A DNA stretch of 64,000 nucleotides from Chryseobacterium sp. FP211-J200 (GCF_001643375.1 NZ_LSHB01000054.1:37958-101957), one strand, 5' to 3'; counted from the stretch's first letter, positions 26,297-35,187 are shown. The notes: generated from the letters alone by a model not told the origin. A program made the numbers and translations.

Positions 26297-27277
26297 ATGA
26301 CAACTGATCTTCACGGAGATTTTATCCCTTTTAATATAATGGAAGATTACGTAAAAATCATAAACGGTAATTATAAAATGCGGTATCTAATAAATCATCG
26401 TAGAGATATTCCTCCTTTGGGATATTTTGACAACGCAGAGATTAAAGAAGTAAATAAAATTTTTCATGTATTTGCTGAACCTTTAGTGTTTAAAAATAGA
26501 GTAACGGCAAATTTTGACAAAAGTTTAATTTTAGAAGAGCCTGAAAAACCAATTTCTTTTATAACATCAGAAAATACAGATAAATTTCAAATTTTAATTG
26601 ATAAAAATAATTTTGAAAATATTAATGTTTTACAGAATACTGCTAAAAAGCTAAGACAAGTTTATTCTGAAGAAATATCTCTTGAACTTGGTATGAGGAA
26701 AAATCTTGTTCCAGATCCACAAGTTGTAATAACTCTTGCTAAATATTATTTTATTTTATATCCACTTTTGAAACCCTTTTTTGCGAAAATAGGAGAAAAA
26801 ATTGCTGAAGATATCGCTGAAGATATTTATGATGGATGCAAAAAAAATGCTAAAGCTGCAGTAAAAAAACTATCAGAAACAGTTCGAATTGTTAGGCAAA
26901 ACATGATTCCCAAAGACAAGATTTTGCACACAATATTCGAAATCCCAGGCACACCTACAATAGAATTGCACATCAAATCAGATGATGCAACGAAAATAGA
27001 AAAGGGGTTGCAGGCAACAAAATTATTTAGTGTTCACAAGAAAGTTACGTCTCTTCAAAGTCAGGTCGACATAAGTGAAATTCATTTTATTTTTAACTCA
27101 AAAAACAAGTGGGAATTTAGTTACTTAATAACTAGCGACGGAAAGATTATCGGTACGAAATTATCATTTAGCAAAAGGGATAAATTGCTAAGTAGAATAG
27201 AATTAAGTCCCACAAAAGCTTTTAGCATTGGTGCCAGTGGAATTGAATATGAAAGAAATTTCAGCAGACAAATTTAA
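26297..27277 (+). CDS. Hypothetical protein of 326 residues
   Basis: I do not recognise this protein. An N-terminal part of about 130 residues looks like a small alpha/beta region. A central hydrophobic helix (VITLAKYYFILYPLLKPFF, about 149-167) is followed by a charged amphipathic helix with repeated EDIAEDI. A C-terminal domain follows, with strands such as TPTIELHIKS and ISEIHFIFNS. The middle helix could sit in a membrane, so a sensor or pore-like role is possible. It stands alone, with 155 nt before it and about 400 nt after. Confidence 0.6.
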   Translation: MTTDLHGDFIPFNIMEDYVKIINGNYKMRYLINHRRDIPPLGYFDNAEIKEVNKIFHVFAEPLVFKNRVTANFDKSLILEEPEKPISFITSENTDKFQILIDKNNFENINVLQNTAKKLRQVYSEEISLELGMRKNLVPDPQVVITLAKYYFILYPLLKPFFAKIGEKIAEDIAEDIYDGCKKNAKAAVKKLSETVRIVRQNMIPKDKILHTIFEIPGTPTIELHIKSDDATKIEKGLQATKLFSVHKKVTSLQSQVDISEIHFIFNSKNKWEFSYLITSDGKIIGTKLSFSKRDKLLSRIELSPTKAFSIGASGIEYERNFSRQI

Positions 27278-27674
27278 GATATCGAATAATACAAAATACA
27301 CATCAATGGTCAGAGCACAATTATCTGATTATGAATTACTATGATTATTTTATAATTGTTTGAGCCCCAATCGAAAAGAAAAATTCAAACCTTACAGTGA
27401 AAAATTTACATTATTTAAAAATTTGCCAAAAAAAAGTACATAATCAAGATTTTATGGCAGAATATGATAAAAGTGCTTACGGAAGATGAGCTACGGCTGA
27501 TTCGTATTAGCAAAATGTGTGGAAGTTTTTTAAATAAGTATCAATAGGTCTCAAAAACCGATATGACTGCAAAAAAGGCATTTTGAGAAAGTAAAATTGT
27601 GTATCCAAGGTATTCAGCGCATTTTTTTTTGCGTTGTTCCCTTACTCTAACGAGTAATTTATATATAGAGCCAT
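27278..27674. other. Non-coding stretch before the nuclease gene
   Basis: No credible gene is seen. The stretch has A/T runs and a short CGCA/TGCG stem around T's near 27628-27643. It separates the 326-residue gene from the HTH-nuclease gene and may contain the latter's promoter. Confidence 0.5.
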
Positions 27675-29117
27675 ATGACAACAATTGAAAATATTTTACA
27701 TAATAGAGGACCTCTTCTGTCAGGAAAACTAGCTGAATATCTCGCCAAAGCTGAAAAGATTCCTGTTAATACTGCCAGTCAAAAAATATCTAGAACAAAA
27801 AACTTAAAAAAGATAAAAGGTTTTTTCACTAGTAATCAATCGCTATGTTTTTTAGAAAATCAATATGAGGATGATAAATTATTTTCTGTATTTACAAAAG
27901 CTTTATTTGAAAGCGGCAGAAAATATTGGTATTGTATTAATGCACTGAAGATTCACGGAGGTATTATTAATAAAAGATATTTAGAGTGTTACACAAACTA
28001 TCCAATAAAGCCTCTGCTTAAACATTTACCTTTTAAACAAGTATTAAAAAAATTTGTTGACCAAGGGATTCTCATCTTTATCGGTAACGAAGAATATCAT
28101 TTTTCACCAAAGTTTTCAGGTCTTAAAACAACAAGTATCTCAAATCGTACTATAGAAGTTATTAAAGATGATATTCTTTCTCATTTTCATAAGATAATGA
28201 AAAACACGGGCTTAATCTCTTTTAACAAAGGAGAAATATTTGCAGAATATGGTAAATTCAGGTGGGGTTTTAAAGGACCATCATACATACGAGGACTAAG
28301 TGATAATGGGAAGCCTGGTTTTATTCTAGCGGATATTATGTTCGGAAGAGAATTTTACAAAGAAGATATTATGTTTTTCATTGAGAAACTCAATCACATT
28401 CAAAGTTTTAAAAATGCCCCTCGTATAATGCCATATCTAATAGTTGATAATCTGCATCCAGAAGCACTGGCGGAATTAAAAAAGAAAGGAATTGCAATTG
28501 GTTTTATTAGTGAGTTGTTTGGTGAGAAATATGCACAGGCTTTAAATGAGCTTGTAGTGATTTTAAATAATGCAGGAGCAAACTTAAAATCGAAGCCCGA
28601 TAAATATCTACAGCTTATTACTGAGTTGAAAATATTTAATGAAACACTAATCTATAACATTCGAGGCACATTGTTCGAATATTTTGTTGGACATATTCAT
28701 ATCAAAAAATGTCAAAGCATAGATATTGGAAGAGAGATCTTCGAAAATAATGGAAGACATGAAATTGATGTTTTTGCTACTTATAGTGATAAGGTTGTAT
28801 TTGTAGAGTGCAAGGCTACAAATAGTCAAATAGACGAAGATAAAATATGGAAATGGACATCTATTAAAATTCCTGCATTTAAGAGTTGGCTTCTTAAACA
28901 GGAAACATTAAAAAACCATTCAGTACACTTTGAATATTGGGCTACAGGAGGCATTGCAGAACCTGCAAAAGAAATTTTGGATAAACTTTCTGAAAGCTCT
29001 AATAAGTTTCATGTGAAATATTTTGAACCCGACACAATTAGAGACTTAACAATAAAAATGAAAGATAAAAAAATGAAGGAAGCTTTAGATAATTATTTTA
29101 TAAAGCCCACTGTATAA
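27675..29117 (+). CDS. HTH plus PD-(D/E)xK nuclease-like protein
   Basis: The 480-residue protein starts with a winged-helix-like region (GPLLSGKLAEYLAKAEKI, then NTASQKISRTKNL) suited to DNA binding. The C-terminal part has a restriction-endonuclease fold signature: Glu335 in RGTLFEYFVG, Asp365 in RHEIDVFATY and Glu378-x-Lys380 in VVFVECKATN. Such HTH/nuclease proteins are typical of type IV-like restriction or stand-alone defence nucleases. No methyltransferase is adjacent, so it is not a simple type II system. It is the last large gene of the AT-rich island. Confidence 0.75.
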   Translation: MTTIENILHNRGPLLSGKLAEYLAKAEKIPVNTASQKISRTKNLKKIKGFFTSNQSLCFLENQYEDDKLFSVFTKALFESGRKYWYCINALKIHGGIINKRYLECYTNYPIKPLLKHLPFKQVLKKFVDQGILIFIGNEEYHFSPKFSGLKTTSISNRTIEVIKDDILSHFHKIMKNTGLISFNKGEIFAEYGKFRWGFKGPSYIRGLSDNGKPGFILADIMFGREFYKEDIMFFIEKLNHIQSFKNAPRIMPYLIVDNLHPEALAELKKKGIAIGFISELFGEKYAQALNELVVILNNAGANLKSKPDKYLQLITELKIFNETLIYNIRGTLFEYFVGHIHIKKCQSIDIGREIFENNGRHEIDVFATYSDKVVFVECKATNSQIDEDKIWKWTSIKIPAFKSWLLKQETLKNHSVHFEYWATGGIAEPAKEILDKLSESSNKFHVKYFEPDTIRDLTIKMKDKKMKEALDNYFIKPTV

Positions 29118-29199
29118 TAGTAGAAAGTTTATTTAGAGAATTTCCGTACAATCTTTTGATAGGAGAAATATTTTGTAATTTAGCGTAATAAATTTTAAA

Positions 29200-29460
29200 A
29201 TGAGTAGAAAAGATAATATCAGAAGCAGGATCAGAACCAGTCGCCGAATAAGTGACAGGAGGGAACTTGTGAGATTTGCAAAAGCGGCATCGCACAATGC
29301 CAAAAGATCTTCTATTGCTTTGGATATCCCCTTTGAGATCATCAAGGATGGAGGAATTTATAGAGTTTTCGAGGGAAAGATGGTTAGAACCTCATCTGTA
29401 GAAAAAGTCGAATTCGCAAAAAGCGGACTTACTAAAGGTAGCAAAATATGCCTAAAGTAA
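29200..29460 (+). CDS. Probable antitoxin paired with zeta-type toxin
   Basis: The 86-residue protein is very basic at its N-terminus (SRKDNIRSRIRTSRRISDRR), followed by a short strand region (IPFEIIKDGGIYRVFEGKM). The last 13 nt overlap the start of the zeta-type gene, a usual arrangement for toxin-antitoxin pairs. It does not look like the classical epsilon antitoxin. Comparable small basic proteins precede zeta-like kinases in many Bacteroidetes. Antitoxin function is inferred from the overlap. Confidence 0.65.
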   Translation: MSRKDNIRSRIRTSRRISDRRELVRFAKAASHNAKRSSIALDIPFEIIKDGGIYRVFEGKMVRTSSVEKVEFAKSGLTKGSKICLK

Positions 29461-30188
29461 AAAGACTGCGAATTTTTGCAGGACCAAATGGTTCTGGCAA
29501 ATCGACCTTATTTGAAACATTTCAACGAAATTTTGACCCAGGAATCTTTATTAATTCCGATGCTATAGAAAAAGAGATCCTTGAAAAAGGATTTCTTGAT
29601 TTACAGCCTTTCGGTCTTCAGCTGAAACAAGATGACCTCAACAGTTTTTTTCAAAGCGCCAATGCAAAAACACTCTTGCAAAAATCGCTGGATACGGGAC
29701 ATAAAATAGATATTGAGATAAGAGAAAACATCATCGTTGACAAATCGCATGATACGCATAGTTATGAGGCGGCATTGATCACCTCATTTATTAGAGAACA
29801 CCTTATGAAGAGTGACATCTCTTTTTCATTTGAAACCGTGATGAGCCATACTTCAAAACTGGATGAGATCATTGAAGCCAGGAAACTGGGATATAAGGTC
29901 TATCTCTATTTTATCTGCCTTGATCAGGCAAAGCTAAATGTCTCACGGGTAGACAACAGAGTGCAAAAGGGCGGGCACTATGTAGACCCGAAGAAAATCA
30001 TATCCAGATATACCAATACATTACAAAATCTTTATCCCGCGTTGAAGATGGCAGATCGGGCATTCCTGTTTGATAATTCCGATGAAATGCTGCTGATTGC
30101 AGAGAAGGATGACGATGCATTGACCGTGAACATTGATCCTGAAAATTTTCCCAATTGGTTTATCGAATTTGTAATCAATAAAGCATAA
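29448..30188 (+). CDS. Zeta-type toxin / P-loop kinase
   Basis: The 246-residue protein has a Walker A motif GPNGSGKST (about residues 12-20), followed by INSDAIEKEI, a substrate-binding region seen in zeta toxins. It also has SFETVMSH near residue 126 and a conserved RVDNRVQKGGHYV near residue 165. Zeta toxins phosphorylate UDP-N-acetylglucosamine and stop wall synthesis. This subgroup is also annotated as AAA-type ATPase, so the exact substrate is uncertain. The overlapping upstream gene is its likely antitoxin. The pair may stabilise the mobile element or act in phage defence. Confidence 0.82.
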   Translation: MPKVKRLRIFAGPNGSGKSTLFETFQRNFDPGIFINSDAIEKEILEKGFLDLQPFGLQLKQDDLNSFFQSANAKTLLQKSLDTGHKIDIEIRENIIVDKSHDTHSYEAALITSFIREHLMKSDISFSFETVMSHTSKLDEIIEARKLGYKVYLYFICLDQAKLNVSRVDNRVQKGGHYVDPKKIISRYTNTLQNLYPALKMADRAFLFDNSDEMLLIAEKDDDALTVNIDPENFPNWFIEFVINKA

Positions 30189-30300
30189 TCGATTTACAAT
30201 ACATCCCTTTAAAACAATCGAAATAAAATCTTATAAAAACTGGACTGCCGCCTCCAAGTTAGATTAAATTGAAAACACTAATGTTTGTAAATTTTTAATA

Positions 30301-30327
30301 CCATAATCGGAAAAATTCCGATTATGG
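30301..30327. terminator. Perfect 12-bp hairpin between zeta toxin and excision operon
   Basis: CCATAATCGGAA (30301-30312) pairs perfectly with TTCCGATTATGG (30316-30327) around AAA. It lies between convergent genes. There is no strong T-tract on either side, so it could be a weak terminator or a boundary repeat. Confidence 0.5.
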
Positions 30328-30439
30328 GCAGATAATTTTACAATATTTGAGCTATCTTACAGTTAATCCAAATTTCATATTTACTTTAGTATTGAGTTTT
30401 AGGGTAGTTTACCAAAATTATTATCATACGGATCTGAAC

Positions 30440-30658
30440 CTACTCCAGTAGAATTTCGACAGTTGACTGTCTGGCATCTTTATACAGAAACCAGGAGATG
30501 TTGATGATCTGGAAATAATCTTGCTCCGCACCAAGCTGCCGCCACTCCTTCTCTGATAAAAATTCAGCGGTGGATATGTATTCTCCAATACGGGGAAAGA
30601 ATGGCAATTTCCATTTGATCTCAAGTGATGTGTGCAGGTAACATAGTTTCACTTTCAT
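30440..30658 (-). CDS. Small conserved element protein downstream of topB
   Basis: From ATG 30658 the product has 72 residues with no signal peptide: MKVKLCYLHTSLEIKWKLP, then IGEYISTAEFLSEKEWRQL and a C-terminal strand. The frame extends upstream into topB, but the internal Met gives a self-contained small protein 37 nt after the topB stop. Small proteins of this appearance follow topoisomerase III genes in Bacteroidetes elements. No function is known to me. Confidence 0.55.
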   Translation of the reverse strand: MKVKLCYLHTSLEIKWKLPFFPRIGEYISTAEFLSEKEWRQLGAEQDYFQIINISWFLYKDARQSTVEILLE

Positions 30659-30695
30659 AATTTTTATTTCTAATATACATATTTTCAGAGTACAT

Positions 30696-32822
30696 CTATT
30701 TAGCGGGGAACTCAAATATTGTTTTGTTATCGTCCTTTAAAACTATAAAGGCACTGAACTTTTTGCCGTTTTTAGCCTTCATATTTTTGATGAGCGGCGT
30801 TTTTCTGTCGTTGATGAGTGCAGTGATCTGCTCTATGCTAAGCTGTACACTGCAAACCGTTCTGAACTGCATCCAGTTGCAGTGCTCATCCGGACATTTG
30901 ATGATCTTGTCTTTGATAAGCAGGTTTTGCTGCTGGCATTTTGGACATTTGAGTTCAGGAATGTTTTCCTGTGGAATGGAGAGTGACAGAAGTTCTGCGG
31001 TGATCTCTGATGTGTAGTTTTTGATGTCGGTGATGAATTGTTTTGAACTAAGTTCGCCTTTTTCGATCTTTTCCAATGCCATCTCCCACTCTGCGGTCAT
31101 CTGCACATTAGCGATCTTTTGATCTTTGACCAGATCGTATACTTTCAGTCCTTTTTCAGTTGGAATTAAAGCTTTGCTTTTTCTGATGATATAGCTCCTG
31201 CTAAGCAAAGTCTCGATAATCGAGGCTCTTGTGGCAGGTGTACCGATGCCGGTACTTGAAATTGCTTTTTGCTGTTCTTTATCTTCTATTGTCCTTCCTG
31301 CATTTTCCATTGCTGACAAAAGATCGGCCTCACTGTATAATTTGGGAGGTCGTGTTGTTTTTTCCGAAAGGTCCTCTTGTGAGATCTTGAGTTCATCTCC
31401 TGCCTTGAACTCAGGAAGGTTAATGAGGGGTTCTTCAACGCTGGTGTCGTTATTTCTGTTGAATTTGCTGTCCTCAGTTGTATTGTCACTGTTTTCTGAA
31501 AGGATGCCTTTGATGGCCCGCCAGCCTTTGGTCAGTATTTTGGACCCTTTGATGTTGAATTCATAATGATGTACTTTGATCGTGATATGGCTGACCTCTT
31601 TGGAACAATGCTCTGAGAGTGATTCAAGAAGACGGTAGGCGATCATATCGTAGATGGCTTTTTCTGTTGCAGTGAGCGCGGATGGTATCTTCGTAGTGAT
31701 CAATAGTCCGTGGTGGTCGGTCACCTTGAGGTCATTCACCATCCGTTTGTTGAAGCTGCCGAATTTTAGCGTTGACACGGCAGCTTTGAATTGATCGACG
31801 GTATTCAGAATTCTGACCAGCTCCGGGATCTCTGCCCAAAGATCTTCAGGAATATATTTGCTGCCGGTTCTCGGATAGGTAATGAATCGCTTTTCATAAA
31901 GCGCCTGTGCGGTCTGCAGAACCTCATCGGCCGACATACCCAGTTTTCTGTTGGCTTCCTTCTGAAGTTCTGTCAGGTCAAAAAGTACTGGGGATGATTC
32001 CTGTACGATTTTGACGGATACATCTTCAACAGTAGCTTTGCCTTCCCGCTCTATGGATTTTAGGATCTGTTCTGCCTGCTTTTTGTCCTCCCATTGTTCA
32101 TTGGACTGGCTGGTAAAGTCCAGATAATCTTTGCGGTGTTTCAGCTGGATCTGCCAGTATTTCTTTTGTGTGAAATTCTGATGGTCTTCAAATCTCTTGC
32201 AGATCAGGGCTAATGTCGGGGTCTGTACTCGTCCCAAAGAATAGACATCCTGATGGGCGGCAATGCTCAAGGCCTGCGTAGCGTTGATTCCGACCAGCCA
32301 GTCTGCTTCGCTTCTGGATTTGGCGGCATTATATAAGCCGTTGAACGCTGAACCTGGCTGGAGCTTTTTAAAACCGTCCTGTATGGCCTTTTCTGTCAGA
32401 GAGCTGATCCATAATCTTTCAAAGGGTTTGTTGCATTGGAGATAGTGATAAATATACCGGAAGATCAACTCTCCTTCCCTTCCTGCATCGGTTGCGACAA
32501 TGATGCTGTCGCATCGATCAATGACATTTTGTAAGATCTTTAGCTGTTTCAGTGCGGAAGGATCAGGCTGATAGCCTTTTTGATTTGGCTTTTTAATGAG
32601 TCTGGGTATCAATAGGAATGGGTCTGGAAAGATTGGCAAAGAGGCTTTGTCAAAGCCTCTTATACCATAATCCTCCGGCATTCCCAATGATACCAAATGA
32701 CCCAATGCCCAGGTCACGCAATACCCGTTGCCTTCCAGGTAACCGTCTTTTCTTTCATTGGCATTTAATAATTGTGCGATCTCTCTTGCGACACTGGGCT
32801 TTTCTGCGATGATGGCTTTCAT
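30696..32822 (-). CDS. topB: DNA topoisomerase III (Exc homologue of CTnDOT)
   Basis: The 708-residue type IA topoisomerase shows the TOPRIM residues (Glu7 in AEKPSVAR, DAGREGE at 112-118), the active-site Tyr316 in RFITYPRTGSKYIP, and C-terminal zinc-finger-like CPKC...CPDEHC repeats near 640-670. In CTnDOT the exc gene of the excision operon encodes a topoisomerase III. The order here, HTH gene, DUF3945-type gene, then topB, copies that operon (xis2c/d-orf3-exc). It is therefore the element's own enzyme rather than the chromosomal one. The cargo island begins downstream of it. Confidence 0.93.
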   Translation of the reverse strand: MKAIIAEKPSVAREIAQLLNANERKDGYLEGNGYCVTWALGHLVSLGMPEDYGIRGFDKASLPIFPDPFLLIPRLIKKPNQKGYQPDPSALKQLKILQNVIDRCDSIIVATDAGREGELIFRYIYHYLQCNKPFERLWISSLTEKAIQDGFKKLQPGSAFNGLYNAAKSRSEADWLVGINATQALSIAAHQDVYSLGRVQTPTLALICKRFEDHQNFTQKKYWQIQLKHRKDYLDFTSQSNEQWEDKKQAEQILKSIEREGKATVEDVSVKIVQESSPVLFDLTELQKEANRKLGMSADEVLQTAQALYEKRFITYPRTGSKYIPEDLWAEIPELVRILNTVDQFKAAVSTLKFGSFNKRMVNDLKVTDHHGLLITTKIPSALTATEKAIYDMIAYRLLESLSEHCSKEVSHITIKVHHYEFNIKGSKILTKGWRAIKGILSENSDNTTEDSKFNRNNDTSVEEPLINLPEFKAGDELKISQEDLSEKTTRPPKLYSEADLLSAMENAGRTIEDKEQQKAISSTGIGTPATRASIIETLLSRSYIIRKSKALIPTEKGLKVYDLVKDQKIANVQMTAEWEMALEKIEKGELSSKQFITDIKNYTSEITAELLSLSIPQENIPELKCPKCQQQNLLIKDKIIKCPDEHCNWMQFRTVCSVQLSIEQITALINDRKTPLIKNMKAKNGKKFSAFIVLKDDNKTIFEFPAK

Positions 32823-32864
32823 ACCTTTGGGTTTATTGTGGTTGGAATTGTTTTGATTTTTTGG

Positions 32865-34322
32865 TTACATCTTGCGTCCTTTAGATCTGACCGGTTTCTT
32901 TTGCTGGGCTTCCTGTTGCTTGTTGGCAGGCTGTTGCTGTTTGGAATCTAAAGGCTCTTTGAGATTCTTGGTGGCCTCATTCGTCTTGCCATCGGAATTG
33001 ACCGCCTTTTGGGTCTTATGTTCTTCTGATGGTTGGGCTTTTTCTTTCAGCTTGTTGGGATTGGTAAAGGAAAAGTTCGTTTTAGATGTTTCCTTGTTGA
33101 AGGTGATGTAGCCTTGATACGCTTTTCCTTTGCCGTCCACCAATCCATCAACATACACCGTCTGCCCTGCTTTGAATTTATCATACTGTGCATCATCCAG
33201 TTCTTTTCCACGGAATACTCTCGGGGCTTCCCCACCTTTGGATTGATTTTGCTGACTGGATGGGTTCTGCTGTTGGGTTTGTTGCTGGTTCTGGTTATTG
33301 TTGAAGATAAATTCGACATAGCGCTTGTCTGCATTGAACTGTACTGTGGCATCGAACAGTTCTCCTTTTTTGGAGGTCATCCCTTCAAGATAAAGAGGCT
33401 TGCCTTCCAGCAATGTTTGTTTCTGGTGGTCATCCAGCTTGATACCCTTGATGTCATCCGGGATTTTCATATACTCAGCCCTGTAGGCGACCAATTCATT
33501 GGTCAATCTGTCACGGCTGATCACGGACGGAATGATCTCATCGGTTTTCGGATTGACCAGATCGACGACCCTGCCCATATTTCCGCTTTCTTTCAGGTTT
33601 TTCTTGTCTTCGTCAGTGAACTCGTGACCGAGGAACTTAAGATTGTAGTTAGGCTCTTTGCGAATGCCGTGCAGATTCACGGCAACCTCTCCGTTGTCTG
33701 CGGTCTGGAGTGATAGACGGACATCCATCTTGCTGACCGCTGTTCCCAGATTGATGGTAATAGGAATTAAATTATTGGTCTTGAAACCTCTGAGCAGAGA
33801 ATCCATAGCATTCATCTTTTCTAGCTTTTCCTTGTTAAGCCCAAATTTTTCCATTGTCTTCCAGTCGATCTGTTCCGGCTGGAAACGGTATTCCTGAGTT
33901 TCTGTGTTGTTTTCCATTGTATTCTGATTTTTTAATGGGTTTGTATTTTTTAATTGTATTGCATAATCTTTCAGCTTTTCCTTTTCTTCAGGGGATGCCT
34001 GATCAACATATTGCTGAAGGTCTTTCGCCATGTTGACGGCATCGTATTCCGAGACCTTGAAGAAATTGAAATGCGATGGGTTTTTAAGCTGCCGGTAAAA
34101 ATTGGAAAAGAAGTTCGAGAACAGGTCACCCTGCTTGTCAACCCGGATCAATTGGTCGTTGTCTCTTTTCTCTTTGGGAGGTATCTTTTGAAGGTTTCCA
34201 TCTTGGTCGATTCCTTTAACCATCTCGACCGCATTGGTATGGATGTTCAAGACAAGCAATGTGTCGGACACCGGCTTGATTTTATTCGTTTCATTGGGTG
34301 CATTCTGTACCTTCTCTTCCAT
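32865..34322 (-). CDS. DUF4099/DUF3945 protein of the excision module
   Basis: The 485-residue protein has a DUF4099-like N-terminal part (about 150-200, with RFQPEQIDWKTMEKFGLNKE). Two DUF3945-type repeats follow, around residues 230-345 and 370-430, the second with ELDDAQYDKFKAGQTVYVDG. They are separated by a glutamine-rich linker near 345-362. The tail is highly basic and low-complexity. It corresponds to orf3 between xis and exc in CTnDOT-type elements; its function is poorly known. The 42-nt spacing to topB suggests one transcript. Confidence 0.82.
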   Translation of the reverse strand: MEEKVQNAPNETNKIKPVSDTLLVLNIHTNAVEMVKGIDQDGNLQKIPPKEKRDNDQLIRVDKQGDLFSNFFSNFYRQLKNPSHFNFFKVSEYDAVNMAKDLQQYVDQASPEEKEKLKDYAIQLKNTNPLKNQNTMENNTETQEYRFQPEQIDWKTMEKFGLNKEKLEKMNAMDSLLRGFKTNNLIPITINLGTAVSKMDVRLSLQTADNGEVAVNLHGIRKEPNYNLKFLGHEFTDEDKKNLKESGNMGRVVDLVNPKTDEIIPSVISRDRLTNELVAYRAEYMKIPDDIKGIKLDDHQKQTLLEGKPLYLEGMTSKKGELFDATVQFNADKRYVEFIFNNNQNQQQTQQQNPSSQQNQSKGGEAPRVFRGKELDDAQYDKFKAGQTVYVDGLVDGKGKAYQGYITFNKETSKTNFSFTNPNKLKEKAQPSEEHKTQKAVNSDGKTNEATKNLKEPLDSKQQQPANKQQEAQQKKPVRSKGRKM

Positions 34323-34417
34323 AGCAGATATTTTGTTCGATGAAGATAGAGGGGTTGGTGGTGACTGTTTTGATTTGGAACTTTGTCTACTTCTTTGGCA
34401 GCATCTGTCTTACTTCA

Positions 34418-34699
34418 TTATGTACTTAAACATTCTCTGATGAGCTGATGGACATCGGACAGCTTGTAATAAAGCTTTCCACTGATGGTGTAATAAGGCA
34501 GCTTTTTGTCTGTGCGGTAGCGTTGCAATGATCTTGAACTGATCTTTAAGAGTTGTAATACGTCCTGATTGTCAAGCAGCACCTCCCCGTCGATCTCTAT
34601 GAATCTGGATTGGCTGGATGAAACTTGCTCTTTCAGGATGTCGAATCGTTCCATGATCCTTTCCATCCAGGCGGTAAATTCTGTTCTTTCGATATTCAT
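34418..34699 (-). CDS. Xis2-like helix-turn-helix excision factor
   Basis: The 93-residue protein has a short helical N-terminus. It then has a MerR/excisionase-type HTH (HTH_17): LLDNQDVLQLLKISSRSL, then QRYRTDKKLPYYTISGKLYY. Excisionases of CTnDOT (Xis2c, Xis2d) are proteins of this size and type, and sit at the head of the xis-orf3-exc operon. The order here is the same. RteC, encoded at 8194-9039, would be expected to activate this promoter. Inverted repeats lie just upstream (34737-34813). Confidence 0.8.
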   Translation of the reverse strand: MNIERTEFTAWMERIMERFDILKEQVSSSQSRFIEIDGEVLLDNQDVLQLLKISSRSLQRYRTDKKLPYYTISGKLYYKLSDVHQLIRECLST

Positions 34700-34793
34700 A
34701 ACGGTGATTTTTTGATGTTAATAATGATTTGAACAGTTGATCAACTTTTTATTGGGGTAAAGTTGAAAATTGATCATCACATAAAATCACTAC

Positions 34794-34813
34794 CTTTTCG
34801 TAGTACCGAAAAG
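34794..34813. promoter_or_regulatory. Inverted repeat upstream of the excision operon
   Basis: CTTTTCG (34794-34800) and CGAAAAG (34807-34813) form 7-bp arms around 6 nt. A second palindrome, GTTGATCAAC, lies at 34737-34746. Both are between the HTH gene and the divergent DUF2945 gene, where a regulator such as RteC could bind. The rest of 34700-34971 has no gene. Confidence 0.4.
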
Positions 34814-34971
34814 ATTTATTGTATTTATATTTTAGAATAAATATCTTAATCGGTTTTATCGTCGTACTGAATGTCGTATGATATAAAGTAAAAAGGCTCT
34901 TTTATAAGGTATGGTTTTTGTCTTTATGTTGATTTATCAGATCATATTGAAACCGGTATAAAATAAAAATA

Positions 34972-35172
34972 ATGTTGAAAAAAGGAGATAAGGTCAAATG
35001 GAAATTTCGTTATGGAGAGACCCATGGAATCATCACAAAAATTCATACCAGCGATTTTATCTTTATAAACAGGCAGAGAAGAGCTTCTCAAGACAGCCCG
35101 CAATATGAGGTGATGAGCGAAAAGACCGGTAAAAATGCTGTCCACAAAGCTTCAGCTTTAAAGAAATTATAA
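34972..35172 (+). CDS. DUF2945 (HVA1/TUDOR-like) small protein
   Basis: The 66-residue protein MLKKGDKVKWKFRYGETHGI... is a compact beta-type domain with KGDKVKWK and PQYEVMSEKTGKNAVHKAS, matching DUF2945, also called the hypervirulence-associated TUDOR-like domain. Its role in bacteria is unknown; a small SH3-like domain may bind nucleic acid or protein. It is immediately before the exonuclease III gene (15-nt gap), so the two are probably transcribed together as part of the repair block. Confidence 0.8.
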   Translation: MLKKGDKVKWKFRYGETHGIITKIHTSDFIFINRQRRASQDSPQYEVMSEKTGKNAVHKASALKKL

Positions 35173-35187
35173 ACGTAAGTCGTAACG

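Noticed and set aside
33033..33713. 226-codon open frame antisense to the DUF3945-type gene
   Set aside because: Shadow of the real gene on the other strand; composition rich in Phe/Val/Leu as expected from reversed Lys/Glu-rich codons.
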